DNA of 64,000 nt from Chryseomicrobium palamuruense (GTDB lineage: Bacteria > Bacillota > Bacilli > Bacillales_A > Planococcaceae): contig NZ_JBHSEF010000026.1 of NCBI RefSeq assembly GCF_042649045.1, forward strand, positions 186,001 to 250,000, written 5' to 3'. Below, piece by piece: positions 24,227-33,165 of this stretch (the stretch's first letter is position 1; the number at the start of each line of letters is the position of its first letter). The notes under the pieces were generated by a model that saw only the letters and a list, made by a program, of their open reading frames with translations, had not been told where the DNA came from and ran no database searches. The translations under genes were made by a program, and so were the position numbers.

Positions 24227-24664
24227 ATGCGAATTGTTTTACAGCGCGCGAAAGCCGCACAAGTCACCGTAAGCGGGGAACTGACAGGGGCCATTTCTCA
24301 TGGCTATGTACTTCTTGTGGGAGTGACTCACGAAGATACAACAGCCCAAGCTGATTGGCTCGCAGAAAAAGTAGCGGGGATTCGCCTGTTTGAAGATGAT
24401 GAGGGAAAGATGAACCGCTCGATAGCTGATGTCAGTGGGCAGATTTTGTCGGTTTCTCAGTTTACTCTCTATGCGGATTCTCGCAAAGGCCGCCGTCCCT
24501 CCTTCATCGAAGCGGCCCGACCGGAAATGGCAGAACCTTTATGGCTCTATTTCAATGATCGCCTCCGCGCACTCGGTCTCACTGTTGAGACAGGCATCTT
24601 CGGCGCCATGATGGATGTCCAATTCACGAATGATGGCCCAGTAACAATCATGTTAGAGAAATAA
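24227..24664 (+). CDS. dtd: D-aminoacyl-tRNA deacylase
   Basis: 145 residues. It hydrolyses D-amino acids mischarged on tRNA. Signatures SVSQFTLYADSRKGRRPSF and FTNDGPVTIMLE (the cross-subunit active-site motifs SQFTL and NxGPVT) are intact. ATG 24227 follows AAGAGGTG. It probably shares a transcript with relA. Confidence 0.97.
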   Translation: MRIVLQRAKAAQVTVSGELTGAISHGYVLLVGVTHEDTTAQADWLAEKVAGIRLFEDDEGKMNRSIADVSGQILSVSQFTLYADSRKGRRPSFIEAARPEMAEPLWLYFNDRLRALGLTVETGIFGAMMDVQFTNDGPVTIMLEK

Positions 24665-24742
24665 TACGAACTAAATAGCTATAGAAAAAGTAAATAACTC
24701 TAGAGTCACATCTTAACTAAATGATTGATTTCTGCAAAAGAA

Positions 24743-24878
24743 TGAAACGTTCCAAAACCGAAGACTTCTAGAGGACCAGAGTGCCTTCGAGACCCCACAG
24801 TTGGACCGAACGATGTGAGGTTCGACGAGGAGGCTTGAAGGTGCTCCCTCAGAAAAGCGAAGGTTTTGGAGCGGTTCA
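24743..24878. repeat. 136-bp imperfect palindromic intergenic element
   Basis: Outer arms TGAAACGTTCCAAAACC (24743-24759) and GGTTTTGGAGCGGTTCA (24862-24878) pair at 15 of 17 positions. Inner pairs include CCTTC (24784-24788) with GAAGG (24837-24841) and CGAAC (24807-24811) with GTTCG (24820-24824). The segments GAGACCCCACAG and GACGAGGAGGCT resemble a palindromic element I recall as common in Bacillaceae intergenic DNA. It lies between convergent genes. Confidence 0.7.
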
Positions 24879-24895
24879 TGATGATGAAAGAACAT

Positions 24896-24935
24896 TAAAA
24901 ACCATGCCGGAAAATCCTCCAGGCATGGTTTTTAT
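24896..24935. terminator. Bidirectional terminator between dtd and the amidase gene
   Basis: AAAAACCATGCC / GGCATGGTTTTT inverted repeat (stems 24901-24908 and 24922-24929) with A and T flanks that serve both strands. Confidence 0.88.
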
Positions 24936-24939
24936 GTGG

Positions 24940-26460
24940 TTATTTCAACTGTGCATCAAAGAAATTGATGATGCCTTCGTAGATGGCATGTGCTGCATTC
25001 TCACGGAACTGTGCAGTAGTTACTGTGCGTTCCTCTGTTGCATTGCTAAGATACCCAAGCTCGAGAAGTACGGCATGTTGCTTGTTCTCACGTAAAACAA
25101 GATAGTTACCTTGCCGAACGCCACGGTCACGGAGAGATAGACGATCCTGGAGAGCACCATGGATCTGGTCGGCAAGCTCTTTTTGGAAGCCATGTTGATA
25201 ATACGTGGTGAATCCGTGGACGGAACTGTCGTCTACTGAGTCATAATGGACACTAATGAAGGCGTCAGCGCCGACTTGATGGCTAACAGAAACTCGTTTG
25301 CGAAGACTAACATATGTATCAGAGTCACGTGTCAATGTGACGCGTGCGCCTGCAGCTTCTAATTTTGATGCGAGCAGTTCGGCGGTCGGTAGTGTCAATC
25401 CTTTTTCATCTGTACCATAGTACCCCGTCGTCCCGCGGTCGTTTCCGCCGTGTCCTGGATCAATGACGATGTCTAATCCGTTTAACGTGCCTTTTTTTCG
25501 GTCTACTTTTTCTTCGGTTTTAGGGGAAGAAGTGTCTATCGCCACATCATCTGTCGTCACAACCCAGTTTGCAACAAACGCTTTCTGACCTTTGTAGTCC
25601 ACCTCATACCAATCATTGACCGAACTGACTACCTTCAATTTAAGACCGGCATCGACTCGAGCAGCCACTTCACCCGACGTGCTGGGTTGGGTCCGTAGGT
25701 TTGTTCCGTTGTATAAAATTGTCACGGTAGTACTTGCTGCAGCTGAAGTTGGTGGAGCGGAAGTGGCAGGGTTATCTTGGAACACACCATAATAGCTATA
25801 TACCCATCCTTTTGCACCATTCAATAACTCCACTTCAACCCAGTTTGAACTGATCGAAACTACTTTTAGCACTTCATTCCGATAAACCACCCCGACACGT
25901 TTCGAATCCAGCGTAGGTTTTTTTCGGACGTTCAACGCATCTATTTGAACGACAAATGAGGACGGCTTAGTTTTTGGAGTTTGTTCAGATGTAGAACCTG
26001 TGACGAGTTGAATATAATCTGTATGTACCCAAGCGGTCGTGCCTTTAAATGAAATTTCTGCCCAACTTCCATCAATGGAGAGTACCTGAACCATTGTTCC
26101 TTGCTGCAACTGACCGACTAAACTTGACGAAGTCGATGCTGAAGAACGGACATTTAAATTCTTGACTTGAACGATAGCCGACCGATTGATACTCTGAGCA
26201 CTGTTTGATTTCGTCAACCAACTCGCTATCCATCCTTTGTGGCCCTTGTAGTCAATTTGGGACCAGTCGTCCTGAGATGTGAGAATCTCAAATTGATCTC
26301 CTTGTTTGACACTGCCAATCACATCATAACTCAAGCCAGGACCTGACCGGACTTTGAGTGAAGGCGTATCGACTATTACTGTTTCCGCAAGTGCTTGTAG
26401 CGGGGCAATAAATAAAATAAGTGAAATCAAAAATACGCCCCATGTTCGAAAATTCGCCAT
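24940..26460 (-). CDS. Secreted N-acetylmuramoyl-L-alanine amidase with four SH3b domains
   Basis: 506 residues. A signal peptide (residues 1-25, ending APLQALAE) is followed by four bacterial SH3 domains (each containing an LKVRSGPGLSYDVIG/LNVRSSAS/LNVRKKP/LRTQPS-type start). The C-terminal Amidase_3 zinc hydrolase domain begins near residue 325 (IVIDPGHGGNDRGT, ISVHYDSVDD, LLELGYLSNATEE). It cleaves peptidoglycan stems outside the cell; the SH3b repeats bind wall. It corresponds in position to yrvJ of B. subtilis. ATG 26460 follows AAAAGGAGGTCGAAAA. Confidence 0.95.
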   Translation of the reverse strand: MANFRTWGVFLISLILFIAPLQALAETVIVDTPSLKVRSGPGLSYDVIGSVKQGDQFEILTSQDDWSQIDYKGHKGWIASWLTKSNSAQSINRSAIVQVKNLNVRSSASTSSSLVGQLQQGTMVQVLSIDGSWAEISFKGTTAWVHTDYIQLVTGSTSEQTPKTKPSSFVVQIDALNVRKKPTLDSKRVGVVYRNEVLKVVSISSNWVEVELLNGAKGWVYSYYGVFQDNPATSAPPTSAAASTTVTILYNGTNLRTQPSTSGEVAARVDAGLKLKVVSSVNDWYEVDYKGQKAFVANWVVTTDDVAIDTSSPKTEEKVDRKKGTLNGLDIVIDPGHGGNDRGTTGYYGTDEKGLTLPTAELLASKLEAAGARVTLTRDSDTYVSLRKRVSVSHQVGADAFISVHYDSVDDSSVHGFTTYYQHGFQKELADQIHGALQDRLSLRDRGVRQGNYLVLRENKQHAVLLELGYLSNATEERTVTTAQFRENAAHAIYEGIINFFDAQLK

Positions 26461-26529
26461 TTTTCGACCTCCTTTTCCTTAGTCTACCTACTCCGGTATA
26501 AAATATCTATATCGAATTGCATTTTGTTG

Positions 26530-26558
26530 TTGACTTTCTTTAAATGCATGATTAAGAT
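26530..26558 (+). promoter_or_regulatory. Sigma-A promoter for the hisS-aspS T-box transcript
   Basis: TTGACT (26530-26535), 17 bp, TAAGAT (26553-26558). Confidence 0.7.
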
Positions 26559-26565
26559 AAAGTAT

Positions 26566-26846
26566 ATTATCAAGAACACATTGCCCATGACAGAGAAAGT
26601 AACTTTCAAACCGGACTGACAAGAGAGGAAAAGACGTGGCTGAAATCTTTTCTACAGACGTTGAACGTGAACAACACTCAAGAGGCGCTTGGTCGAACCA
26701 GAACTGGTGTAGGCGAAGACGGACCTGGCCGTTATCCAGATGGAAAGAGGACCTTTTGGGTCAATCAGGGTGGAACCGCGGAAGCTATTAGTATGCTCTC
26801 GTCCCTTGCACAATTCGTGCAAGAGGCGAGAGCTTTTTGTTTTTCT
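26566..26846 (+). promoter_or_regulatory. T-box riboswitch upstream of hisS-aspS
   Basis: The T-box sequence AGGGTGGAACCGCGG (26767-26781) is followed by a terminator hairpin (GCTCTCGTCCC...GGCGAGAGC, 26795-26833, with inner TTGCAC/GTGCAA pairing) and a T run to 26845. Stem I begins with GAGAAAGTAACT-type sequence near 26590. Uncharged tRNA pairing with GGAACC should stabilise the antiterminator and allow hisS transcription. The specifier codon (His CAC expected) could not be fixed by eye. Confidence 0.9.
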
Positions 26847-27016
26847 TGATGTGGAACGACCTGAATCTTTCTTTAGTAATCGTTTCTCGAGCGCAAGAAA
26901 TACATTTGAAAATCCCCCGTAGCTAGTGAGACAAAGTACGCCTGATTAGCTACTTCTGATTTCATCAGTATTTTTAGAACAGCATTCTACACAGCTTATT
27001 TTAAGGAGGAAAACTT

Positions 27017-28297
27017 ATGATCAAAGTACCTAGAGGCACGCAAGATATTCTGCCTGAGCAGTCGTATAAATGGCAAGCGGTTGAAAATATCATTCGTCAA
27101 ACCTGTAATGTTTATCAATATAAAGAAATTCGGACACCGATTTTTGAACATACCGAATTATTTACGCGCAGTGTAGGAGATACTACAGATATCGTTCAAA
27201 AAGAAATGTATACATTTGAAGACCGTGGAAATCGTTCACTCACGCTTCGGCCGGAGGGGACGGCATCTACTGTACGAGCGTATGTTGAGCACAAACTGTT
27301 CGGGCAGCCTGACCAACCCGTCAAGCTTTACTACATGGGTCCGATGTTTCGCTACGAACGTCAGCAAGCAGGCCGCTACCGTCAATTTGTACAATTCGGA
27401 ATTGAAGCCATCGGCAGTGCAGATCCTGCAGTAGATGCAGAAGTGATTGCCCTTGCTATGGATGTCTACAAAAAAGCAGGATTAAAAGAAATTAAACTCG
27501 TGTTGAACTCACTTGGTGATAGTGAAAGCCGAAATGCACACAAAGAAGCTCTAGTTGCCCACTTCGCCCCACGGATCGATGAATTCTGCGGAGACTGTCA
27601 AAATCGGTTAGAGAAAAATCCTTTACGTATTTTAGATTGCAAGCGAGATCGAAACCACGAATTAATGGCGATAGCACCGAAACTGACGGACTACTTAAAT
27701 GAGGAATCCGCCACGTATTTTGAAAAAGTGAAAACCTATTTAGATGCTTTAGATATTGCTTACGAAATTGATCCAAATCTAGTCCGTGGGTTGGATTATT
27801 ACAACCACACAGCATTTGAAATTATGAGCACGTCAAGTGGATTTGGTGCGATTACCACTCTTGCCGGTGGCGGTCGGTACAATGGACTGGTGGAAGAGCT
27901 TGGTGGTCCGTCTTCTCCAGGAATTGGTTTTGCAATGAGTATTGAGCGCCTGTTGCTTGCGTTAGAAGCAGAGAAGTCTGAGATTGAAGATCACTCATCA
28001 GTCGACGCCTACGTCATTGCTCTTGGTGATGAACCAAAAATTGCCGCGATGAAAGTATTAAAAGATCTTCGACAAGCTGGAGTTAGTTCAGATATGGACT
28101 ACGCGGACCGAAAGCTAAAAGCACAAATGAAATCAGCAGACCGTAAAAAAGCAAAGGTCGTCCTCATCCTAGGTGAAGATGAACTTGCAAACAGCAGTGT
28201 TCAAGTCAAACTTCTCGCTACAGGTGAACAGCAACTAATTTCTTTAGGAGAAGTAGGGAATAAAGTGCAGCAGATGATCAGGGAGGAACAACAATGA
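27017..28297 (+). CDS. hisS: Histidyl-tRNA synthetase
   Basis: 426-residue class II synthetase. Motif 1/2 regions: RGTQDILPEQSYKW, RTPIFEHTELFTRSVG, TLRPEGTASTVRAY and FRYERQQAGRYRQF. The histidine-specific motifs are LVRGLDYYNHTAFE and AGGGRYNGL; motif 3 is GIGFAMSIERLLL. A C-terminal anticodon domain follows. ATG 27017 follows AAGGAGGAAAAC. Expression is under the T-box, though about 170 bases separate its terminator from this start. It overlaps aspS by 4 bases. Confidence 0.98.
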   Translation: MIKVPRGTQDILPEQSYKWQAVENIIRQTCNVYQYKEIRTPIFEHTELFTRSVGDTTDIVQKEMYTFEDRGNRSLTLRPEGTASTVRAYVEHKLFGQPDQPVKLYYMGPMFRYERQQAGRYRQFVQFGIEAIGSADPAVDAEVIALAMDVYKKAGLKEIKLVLNSLGDSESRNAHKEALVAHFAPRIDEFCGDCQNRLEKNPLRILDCKRDRNHELMAIAPKLTDYLNEESATYFEKVKTYLDALDIAYEIDPNLVRGLDYYNHTAFEIMSTSSGFGAITTLAGGGRYNGLVEELGGPSSPGIGFAMSIERLLLALEAEKSEIEDHSSVDAYVIALGDEPKIAAMKVLKDLRQAGVSSDMDYADRKLKAQMKSADRKKAKVVLILGEDELANSSVQVKLLATGEQQLISLGEVGNKVQQMIREEQQ

Positions 28298-30066
28298 AAC
28301 GTACACACGAATGTGGGATTTTAACCACTCAACACATCGAAGAAAAAGTCGAATTAATCGGCTGGGTTCAAAAACGACGTGATCTTGGAGGATTGATTTT
28401 CGTTGATCTCCGTGATCGTACAGGACTCGTACAAGTCGTCTTTAATCCAGATTTCTCACAAGACGCACTTACAAAAGCTGAAAAGCTTCGTAGCGAGTTT
28501 TTGATTGCCGTTAAAGGGACTGTAGTTGCACGTGATGTGAAGCAAATTAACAGCAATATGAAAACAGGTGAAATCGAAATTCAAGTGAGTGACCTGACAA
28601 TCATTAATGAAGCGAAGACACCTCCATTTGCAATTGAAAACCAGACAGAAGCTAATGAAGATATTCGTTTAAAATACCGTTATTTAGACCTTCGTCGTCC
28701 GGTTATGTATGATACATTTAAAATGCGTTCAGATATTACAAAAACGGTACGTAACTTCCTATCTGATGAAGGCTTCTTAGAAGTAGAGACGCCAATTTTA
28801 ACAAAATCGACACCGGAAGGGGCACGCGACTATCTTGTTCCAAGCCGTGTGCACGACGGAGAGTTCTATGCACTTCCACAATCTCCTCAGTTGTTTAAAC
28901 AAATGCTGATGGTTTCTGGGTTTGAACGATATTTCCAAATTGCGCGTTGTTTCCGTGACGAAGATTTACGTGCAGACCGTCAACCTGAATTCACACAAAT
29001 CGATATGGAGATGAGTTTCTTATCGATGGATGAAATCATCGAACTGAACGAACGAATGATGAAACAAGTCTTAAAAGAAGTCAAAGGAATTGATATTCAA
29101 ATTCCATTTCCACGCATGGACTATCAAGATGCGATGGCTCGTTTCGGATCGGATAAGCCCGACGTACGTTTCGAACTCGAATTAAAAGACCTTGAAGCAA
29201 TTGCCAAGGATTCGGAGTTCGGCGTATTTAAAAATGCGATTGCAAATGGTGGACAAGTAAAAGGGATCGCTGTAAAAGGTGCAGCAGCTGATTACTCTCG
29301 TAAAGATATTGACGCGCTTGGCGAATTCGCTGCTCGACACGGAGCTAAAGGTCTAGCGTGGTTAAAAGTAGAAGAAGACGGTGTCAAAGGCCCAATTGCG
29401 AAATTTTTCCCAGAACAAAAAGGGCAGCAGCTGATGGAAGCGATGGAAGCGGAGGCTGGCGATTTATTATTATTCGTTGCAGATAAATCTTCTGTTGTAG
29501 CAGATGCTTTAGGTGCGCTTCGTCTGAAATTCGGAAAAGAACGTAACTTGATTGACCATTCGAAGCATGCTTTCTTATGGGTAGTTAACTGGCCACTGTT
29601 TGAATATGACGCGGAAGAAGGGCGCTACTATGCAGCTCACCATCCATTTACTCGTCCGTTCGATGAGGATGCTGCGCTTCTTGAAACTGATCCAGCTTCT
29701 GTTCGCGCGCAAGCTTACGATTTAGTGCTGAATGGGTATGAGTTAGGTGGAGGATCTCTTCGTATTTATGAACGAGAGATGCAGGAGCAAATGTTCCGCA
29801 CACTTGGATTCTCAGATGAGGAAGCAAAAGAACAGTTTGAATTCCTACTCGAAGCTTTTGAGTATGGAACACCTCCGCATGGCGGGGTTGCCTTTGGTCT
29901 AGACCGACTGGTGATGTTACTCTCAGGCCGTACGAACTTACGTGACACCATTGCCTTCCCAAAAACAGCGAGTGCAAGCTGTGTGCTGACGGACGCACCA
30001 AGTCCGGTTTCGGAGAAACAATTAACTGATTTGCATCTGTCTCTAATCAAACAGAAGAATCAATAG
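28294..30066 (+). CDS. aspS: Aspartyl-tRNA synthetase (bacterial type)
   Basis: 590 residues. N-terminal OB anticodon-binding domain (VELIGWVQKRRDLGGLIFVD), class II core with RYLDLRRP, the flipping loop and motif 2 (FQIARCFRDEDLRADRQPEF), a bacterial GAD insertion (about 290-420) and motif 3 (GVAFGLDRLVMLL). Whether it charges only tRNA-Asp or also tRNA-Asn cannot be read here. It overlaps hisS (ATGA), so it is co-regulated by the T-box. Confidence 0.98.
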   Translation: MKRTHECGILTTQHIEEKVELIGWVQKRRDLGGLIFVDLRDRTGLVQVVFNPDFSQDALTKAEKLRSEFLIAVKGTVVARDVKQINSNMKTGEIEIQVSDLTIINEAKTPPFAIENQTEANEDIRLKYRYLDLRRPVMYDTFKMRSDITKTVRNFLSDEGFLEVETPILTKSTPEGARDYLVPSRVHDGEFYALPQSPQLFKQMLMVSGFERYFQIARCFRDEDLRADRQPEFTQIDMEMSFLSMDEIIELNERMMKQVLKEVKGIDIQIPFPRMDYQDAMARFGSDKPDVRFELELKDLEAIAKDSEFGVFKNAIANGGQVKGIAVKGAAADYSRKDIDALGEFAARHGAKGLAWLKVEEDGVKGPIAKFFPEQKGQQLMEAMEAEAGDLLLFVADKSSVVADALGALRLKFGKERNLIDHSKHAFLWVVNWPLFEYDAEEGRYYAAHHPFTRPFDEDAALLETDPASVRAQAYDLVLNGYELGGGSLRIYEREMQEQMFRTLGFSDEEAKEQFEFLLEAFEYGTPPHGGVAFGLDRLVMLLSGRTNLRDTIAFPKTASASCVLTDAPSPVSEKQLTDLHLSLIKQKNQ

Positions 30067-30083
30067 CCTTATCGAGTCTTTAG

Positions 30084-30112
30084 TTGATTTTCGATAGAAG
30101 GTGTGCTATATT
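30084..30112 (+). promoter_or_regulatory. Strong promoter for 6S RNA
   Basis: TTGATT (30084-30089), 17 bp, TATATT (30107-30112), with TGC extended -10 at 30104-30106. Confidence 0.7.
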
Positions 30113-30118
30113 ATCAGT

Positions 30119-30354
30119 AATACGAATCCTGATGTGTTCGTGACTTGTTAATCGATTTTGACCGAACATATTATCGTCGGGAGCTTAACTTTCAATGCAA
30201 AGATCATGCCACTCCGGTGGACGCATCGGCGCACTGAAGAGGGCACCCACCTGCTAAGTGCGGGTTCAAAACGATAGCATTACAGAGACGGCACGCTTGG
30301 GATTCGTCCTAATATGAATTTAACGCCCTTCAGTCCCGGCTGAAGGGCTTTCTT
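30119..30354 (+). ncRNA. ssrS: 6S RNA (SsrS/BsrA type)
   Basis: Non-coding transcript between aspS and tcdA, the position of 6S-1 (bsrA) in B. subtilis. The closing stem ACGAATCC (30122-30129) pairs exactly with GGATTCGT (30300-30307). A second internal helix is suggested by CGATTTTGAC and GTTCAAAACG, leaving large single-stranded bulges that fit the open-promoter mimic of 6S RNA. The region has its own promoter and ends at the terminator GCCCTTCAG / CTGAAGGGC (30325-30348). 6S RNA binds sigma-A RNA polymerase in stationary phase. Mature ends are estimates. Confidence 0.85.
30325..30354 (+). terminator. Terminator of 6S RNA
   Basis: GCCCTTCAG (30325-30333) / CTGAAGGGC (30340-30348) then TTTCTT. 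Confidence 0.85.
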
Positions 30355-30396
30355 ACGGAATCAATCAATTCCGACTATTCAACTAGGAGTGAAAAG

Positions 30397-31185
30397 ATGT
30401 TACATCAATTTTCAAGAAATGAATTAGCTATTGGAACAGAAGGAATTGACTTATTGAAAAACACAACAGTTGCCATCTTGGGGATTGGCGGTGTGGGTTC
30501 ATTCGCAGCTGAAGCTTGCGCACGTAGTGGTGTGGGCCGCATTATCTTAGTCGATAAAGACAATGTCGACATTACCAATATCAACCGTCAACTTGTGGCG
30601 TATTTATCAACAGTAGGTAAAAGTAAATCTGCAATCATGAAAGATCGCATTGCCGATATTAATCCGGACTGTGAAGTCATTGATATGCACATGTTCTATA
30701 CAGAAGAGACATACGAAGATTTCTTTGCGCTTGGCATTGATTATGTCATCGATGCATCGGATACGATTATTTATAAAGTGCATTTGATGAAAGAGTGTTT
30801 GAAACGTGATATTAAAATTATCTCCAGCATGGGTGCGGCAAATAAAATGGATCCTACCCGATTCCAGATTGCCGACATCTCAAAGACACATACGGATCCG
30901 ATTGCGAAAGTGATTCGAGTCAAGTTACGGAAAGAGGGCATTAAAAAAGGCATACCGGTCATTTTCTCAGATGAGAGCCCGATTGTTGTACGTGAGGATG
31001 TCGTGAAGACAGTTGGGAAACCAGATGCGCAAATCCGCAAAGCGAAGATGCCACCTAGCTCAAACGCTTTCGTCCCATCCGCTGCCGGTTTGATTGCAGC
31101 AAGCTGGGTCATCCGCGACATCTTGAGCCCAATCGAAATACAAACAGTGCGTGATGTGAAAGGCGGCAACTCTAAGAAAGAATGA
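30397..31185 (+). CDS. tcdA: TcdA-family tRNA threonylcarbamoyladenosine dehydratase
   Basis: 262 residues of the E1/ThiF-like superfamily. TVAILGIGGVGSFAAEACAR is the ATP-binding loop, GRIILVDKDNVDITNINRQ the adenylation region, and YVIDASDT follows. TcdA cyclises t6A37 in ANN-decoding tRNAs. It corresponds to yrvM of B. subtilis. ATG 30397 follows TAGGAGTGAAAAG. A perfect terminator separates it from the convergent rarA. Confidence 0.93.
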   Translation: MLHQFSRNELAIGTEGIDLLKNTTVAILGIGGVGSFAAEACARSGVGRIILVDKDNVDITNINRQLVAYLSTVGKSKSAIMKDRIADINPDCEVIDMHMFYTEETYEDFFALGIDYVIDASDTIIYKVHLMKECLKRDIKIISSMGAANKMDPTRFQIADISKTHTDPIAKVIRVKLRKEGIKKGIPVIFSDESPIVVREDVVKTVGKPDAQIRKAKMPPSSNAFVPSAAGLIAASWVIRDILSPIEIQTVRDVKGGNSKKE

Positions 31186-31252
31186 ATCGCTAGATGAAAT
31201 TCTTCGTCTATCATGCAAATGTTTGTTCATAGTAAAGGTGAATTATTGGAAT

Positions 31253-31293
31253 ACGGTCGACTCTTGCAAAACCCGCAGGAGTCGACCGTGTTC
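31253..31293. terminator. Bidirectional terminator between tcdA and rarA
   Basis: Perfect CGGTCGACTC (31254-31263) / GAGTCGACCG (31279-31288) hairpin flanked by T-rich sequence on the forward side. Confidence 0.85.
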
Positions 31294-32580
31294 TTATTTC
31301 TTTTTGAAGCTCTCGAGCTTCCGATAAATCGATGCCAGGCGTTTTTCTTCGCCGGCGTCAATGGGGGAATAGTAGTGCGTCCCCACCAACTTATCAGGCA
31401 AATACGTTTGGTCTACCCAACCGCCAAATGAGCCCACTTTGGTATCATGAGGGTATTGATAGCCCACGTGCCCGAGATCCTTTGCACCTCCGTAATGTGC
31501 ATCTCGTAAATGCATCGGAATGTCGCCTGTTTTCCCGGCATGAATGGCAGCAATCGCCGCATCGAGGGCCTGATAGGCAGAGTTCGACTTTTCAGACAGG
31601 CACATTAACACAACTGCATTGGCAAGTGGGATGCGCGCTTCTGGAAGACCCAGACGTTCTGCAGACTGAATCGCTGCAAGAACTTGCGGACCGACAGCGG
31701 GATTCGCAAGGCCAATGTCTTCATAAGCGATGACCAGGAGTCGACGAGATAAAGCGACTAAATCGCCACTTTCCAGTAAGTGCGCTGTATAGTAAAGTGC
31801 GGCATCTGTATCACTTCCGCGAATTGACTTTTGCAATGCAGAGAGCAAATTATAAAAATGTGACCCTTTTTTGTCGCCGAATACACCAACGCGAGACACA
31901 AGTTGGGAGACGAGGGAGTCCTCCACAACTACGCTGCCATTTTCTTCATCCGATGCCTCGACAATCGATTCGAGGAGCGTCAAGGCTTTGCGTGCATCGC
32001 CGTTTGAAGCCACAGCAATCTGGTCAAGCTGTTCGGCTGTAATTTCAATCGACTGTTTCCCAAGTCCGCGCTCCTCATCATCTAAGGCACGATGAAGAAG
32101 TGTGAGCATATCTTCTTTCGTTAACCGCTTTAACTGTTTAATTTCCCCACAACGTGATCGGATGGCGGGGTTAACATCGTGGTACGGGTTTTCTGTAGTC
32201 GCTCCAATCAAGACTACAGAACCATTTTCAATATGAGGAAGAAGTGTATCTTGTTGGAGCTTATTGAACCGGTGGATCTCATCTAGAAAGAGCAGCACTT
32301 TTCCGGTCATCCGTGATTCTTTTACCACGTCTTCAATATCTTTCTTCCCGGAAGTCGTTGCATTCAGTGCTATAAAGGGAAGGTCGCTTGTACCTGCAAT
32401 TGCGTAGGCAAGAGAGGTCTTTCCAATTCCGGGTTCTCCGTAAAGAAGCATGGAAGGGACATGTCCATTTCGAATCATCTGATACAGTGCGGTGTCTTTT
32501 CCGATGACCTCCTGTTGGCCTGCAACTTCATCTAAGGTACGAGGGCGCATTCGGTATGCGAGTGGTTGCCCAGTTGGCAT
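31294..32580 (-). CDS. rarA: RarA/MgsA-family replication-associated recombination AAA+ ATPase
   Basis: 428 residues. Walker A is LLYGEPGIGKTSLA, Walker B LLFLDEIHRFN, sensor 1 VLIGATTENPY and Arg finger AIRSRCGE. The C-terminal tetramerisation region contains ALYYTAHLLESGD and HYGGAKDLGHVGYQYPHD. RarA acts at stalled forks. ATG 32580 is chosen because AGGAGG is 7 nt upstream; the ATG two codons earlier nearly touches it. It corresponds to yrvN of B. subtilis, transcribed divergently from cymR. Confidence 0.95.
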   Translation of the reverse strand: MPTGQPLAYRMRPRTLDEVAGQQEVIGKDTALYQMIRNGHVPSMLLYGEPGIGKTSLAYAIAGTSDLPFIALNATTSGKKDIEDVVKESRMTGKVLLFLDEIHRFNKLQQDTLLPHIENGSVVLIGATTENPYHDVNPAIRSRCGEIKQLKRLTKEDMLTLLHRALDDEERGLGKQSIEITAEQLDQIAVASNGDARKALTLLESIVEASDEENGSVVVEDSLVSQLVSRVGVFGDKKGSHFYNLLSALQKSIRGSDTDAALYYTAHLLESGDLVALSRRLLVIAYEDIGLANPAVGPQVLAAIQSAERLGLPEARIPLANAVVLMCLSEKSNSAYQALDAAIAAIHAGKTGDIPMHLRDAHYGGAKDLGHVGYQYPHDTKVGSFGGWVDQTYLPDKLVGTHYYSPIDAGEEKRLASIYRKLESFKKK

Positions 32581-32669
32581 GGTCATTCCTCCTAAAAACG
32601 AACATTTGTACTTAATGAGAAGTATACCTTACTCTCAGGTCCATTTCATCGAAAAACATTCATCGGATA

Positions 32670-32678
32670 TGCTATACT
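32670..32678 (+). promoter_or_regulatory. Extended -10 promoter for cymR
   Basis: TGCTATACT about 55 bases before the cymR start codon. Confidence 0.5.
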
Positions 32679-32732
32679 GAAAAATGGAAAATGGACAAGT
32701 AGTTTGATGAACGAACGGACGGTGTGAACGAG

Positions 32733-33155
32733 ATGAAAATCTCTACAAAAGGCCGCTATGGTCTTACAATAATGATTGAACTTGCGAAAAACGAAGGCGA
32801 AAAGCCACTTTCATTACGACAGATTGCTGCAGATAATGATTTGTCAGAAGCGTACTTAGAACAAATCGTTTCGCCACTTCGCAATACAGGACTTGTGAAA
32901 AGTGTGCGAGGTGCCTATGGTGGCTACAAACTCGCTAAGCCTTCCCATGACATTACTGCGGGAGATGTCATCCGCGTACTCGAAGGGCCGATTCAGCCAG
33001 TGGAAGGCATCGAAGACGAAGCTCCTGCCCAGCGTGAATTATGGATTCGTATACGAGACGCAGTAAAAAATGTATTAGACACGACAACCATTCAAGATTT
33101 AGCAGACCATTCCGACGATCCTTTTACGTCGGATGCGTACATGTTTTATATATAG
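32733..33155 (+). CDS. cymR: CymR, Rrf2-family repressor of cysteine metabolism
   Basis: 140 residues. An Rrf2 winged helix (MKISTKGRYGLTIMIELA, SLRQIAADNDLSEAYLEQIV, GLVKSVRGAYGGYKLAK) and a linker helix. There are no cysteines, so it is not an Fe-S sensor such as IscR. CymR with CysK represses sulfur-assimilation genes. It lies upstream of the cysteine desulfurase and mnmA genes, which supports a link to cysteine use. ATG 32733 is favoured over GTG 32724. Confidence 0.92.
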   Translation: MKISTKGRYGLTIMIELAKNEGEKPLSLRQIAADNDLSEAYLEQIVSPLRNTGLVKSVRGAYGGYKLAKPSHDITAGDVIRVLEGPIQPVEGIEDEAPAQRELWIRIRDAVKNVLDTTTIQDLADHSDDPFTSDAYMFYI

Positions 33156-33165
33156 GAGAGATCCC

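Noticed and set aside
24781..25095. ORF from the dtd-amidase gap into the amidase gene
   Set aside because: It crosses a palindrome and a bidirectional terminator and is antisense to the conserved amidase C-terminus.
26661..26922. Short forward ORFs upstream of hisS
   Set aside because: They lie in the T-box RNA and its terminator.
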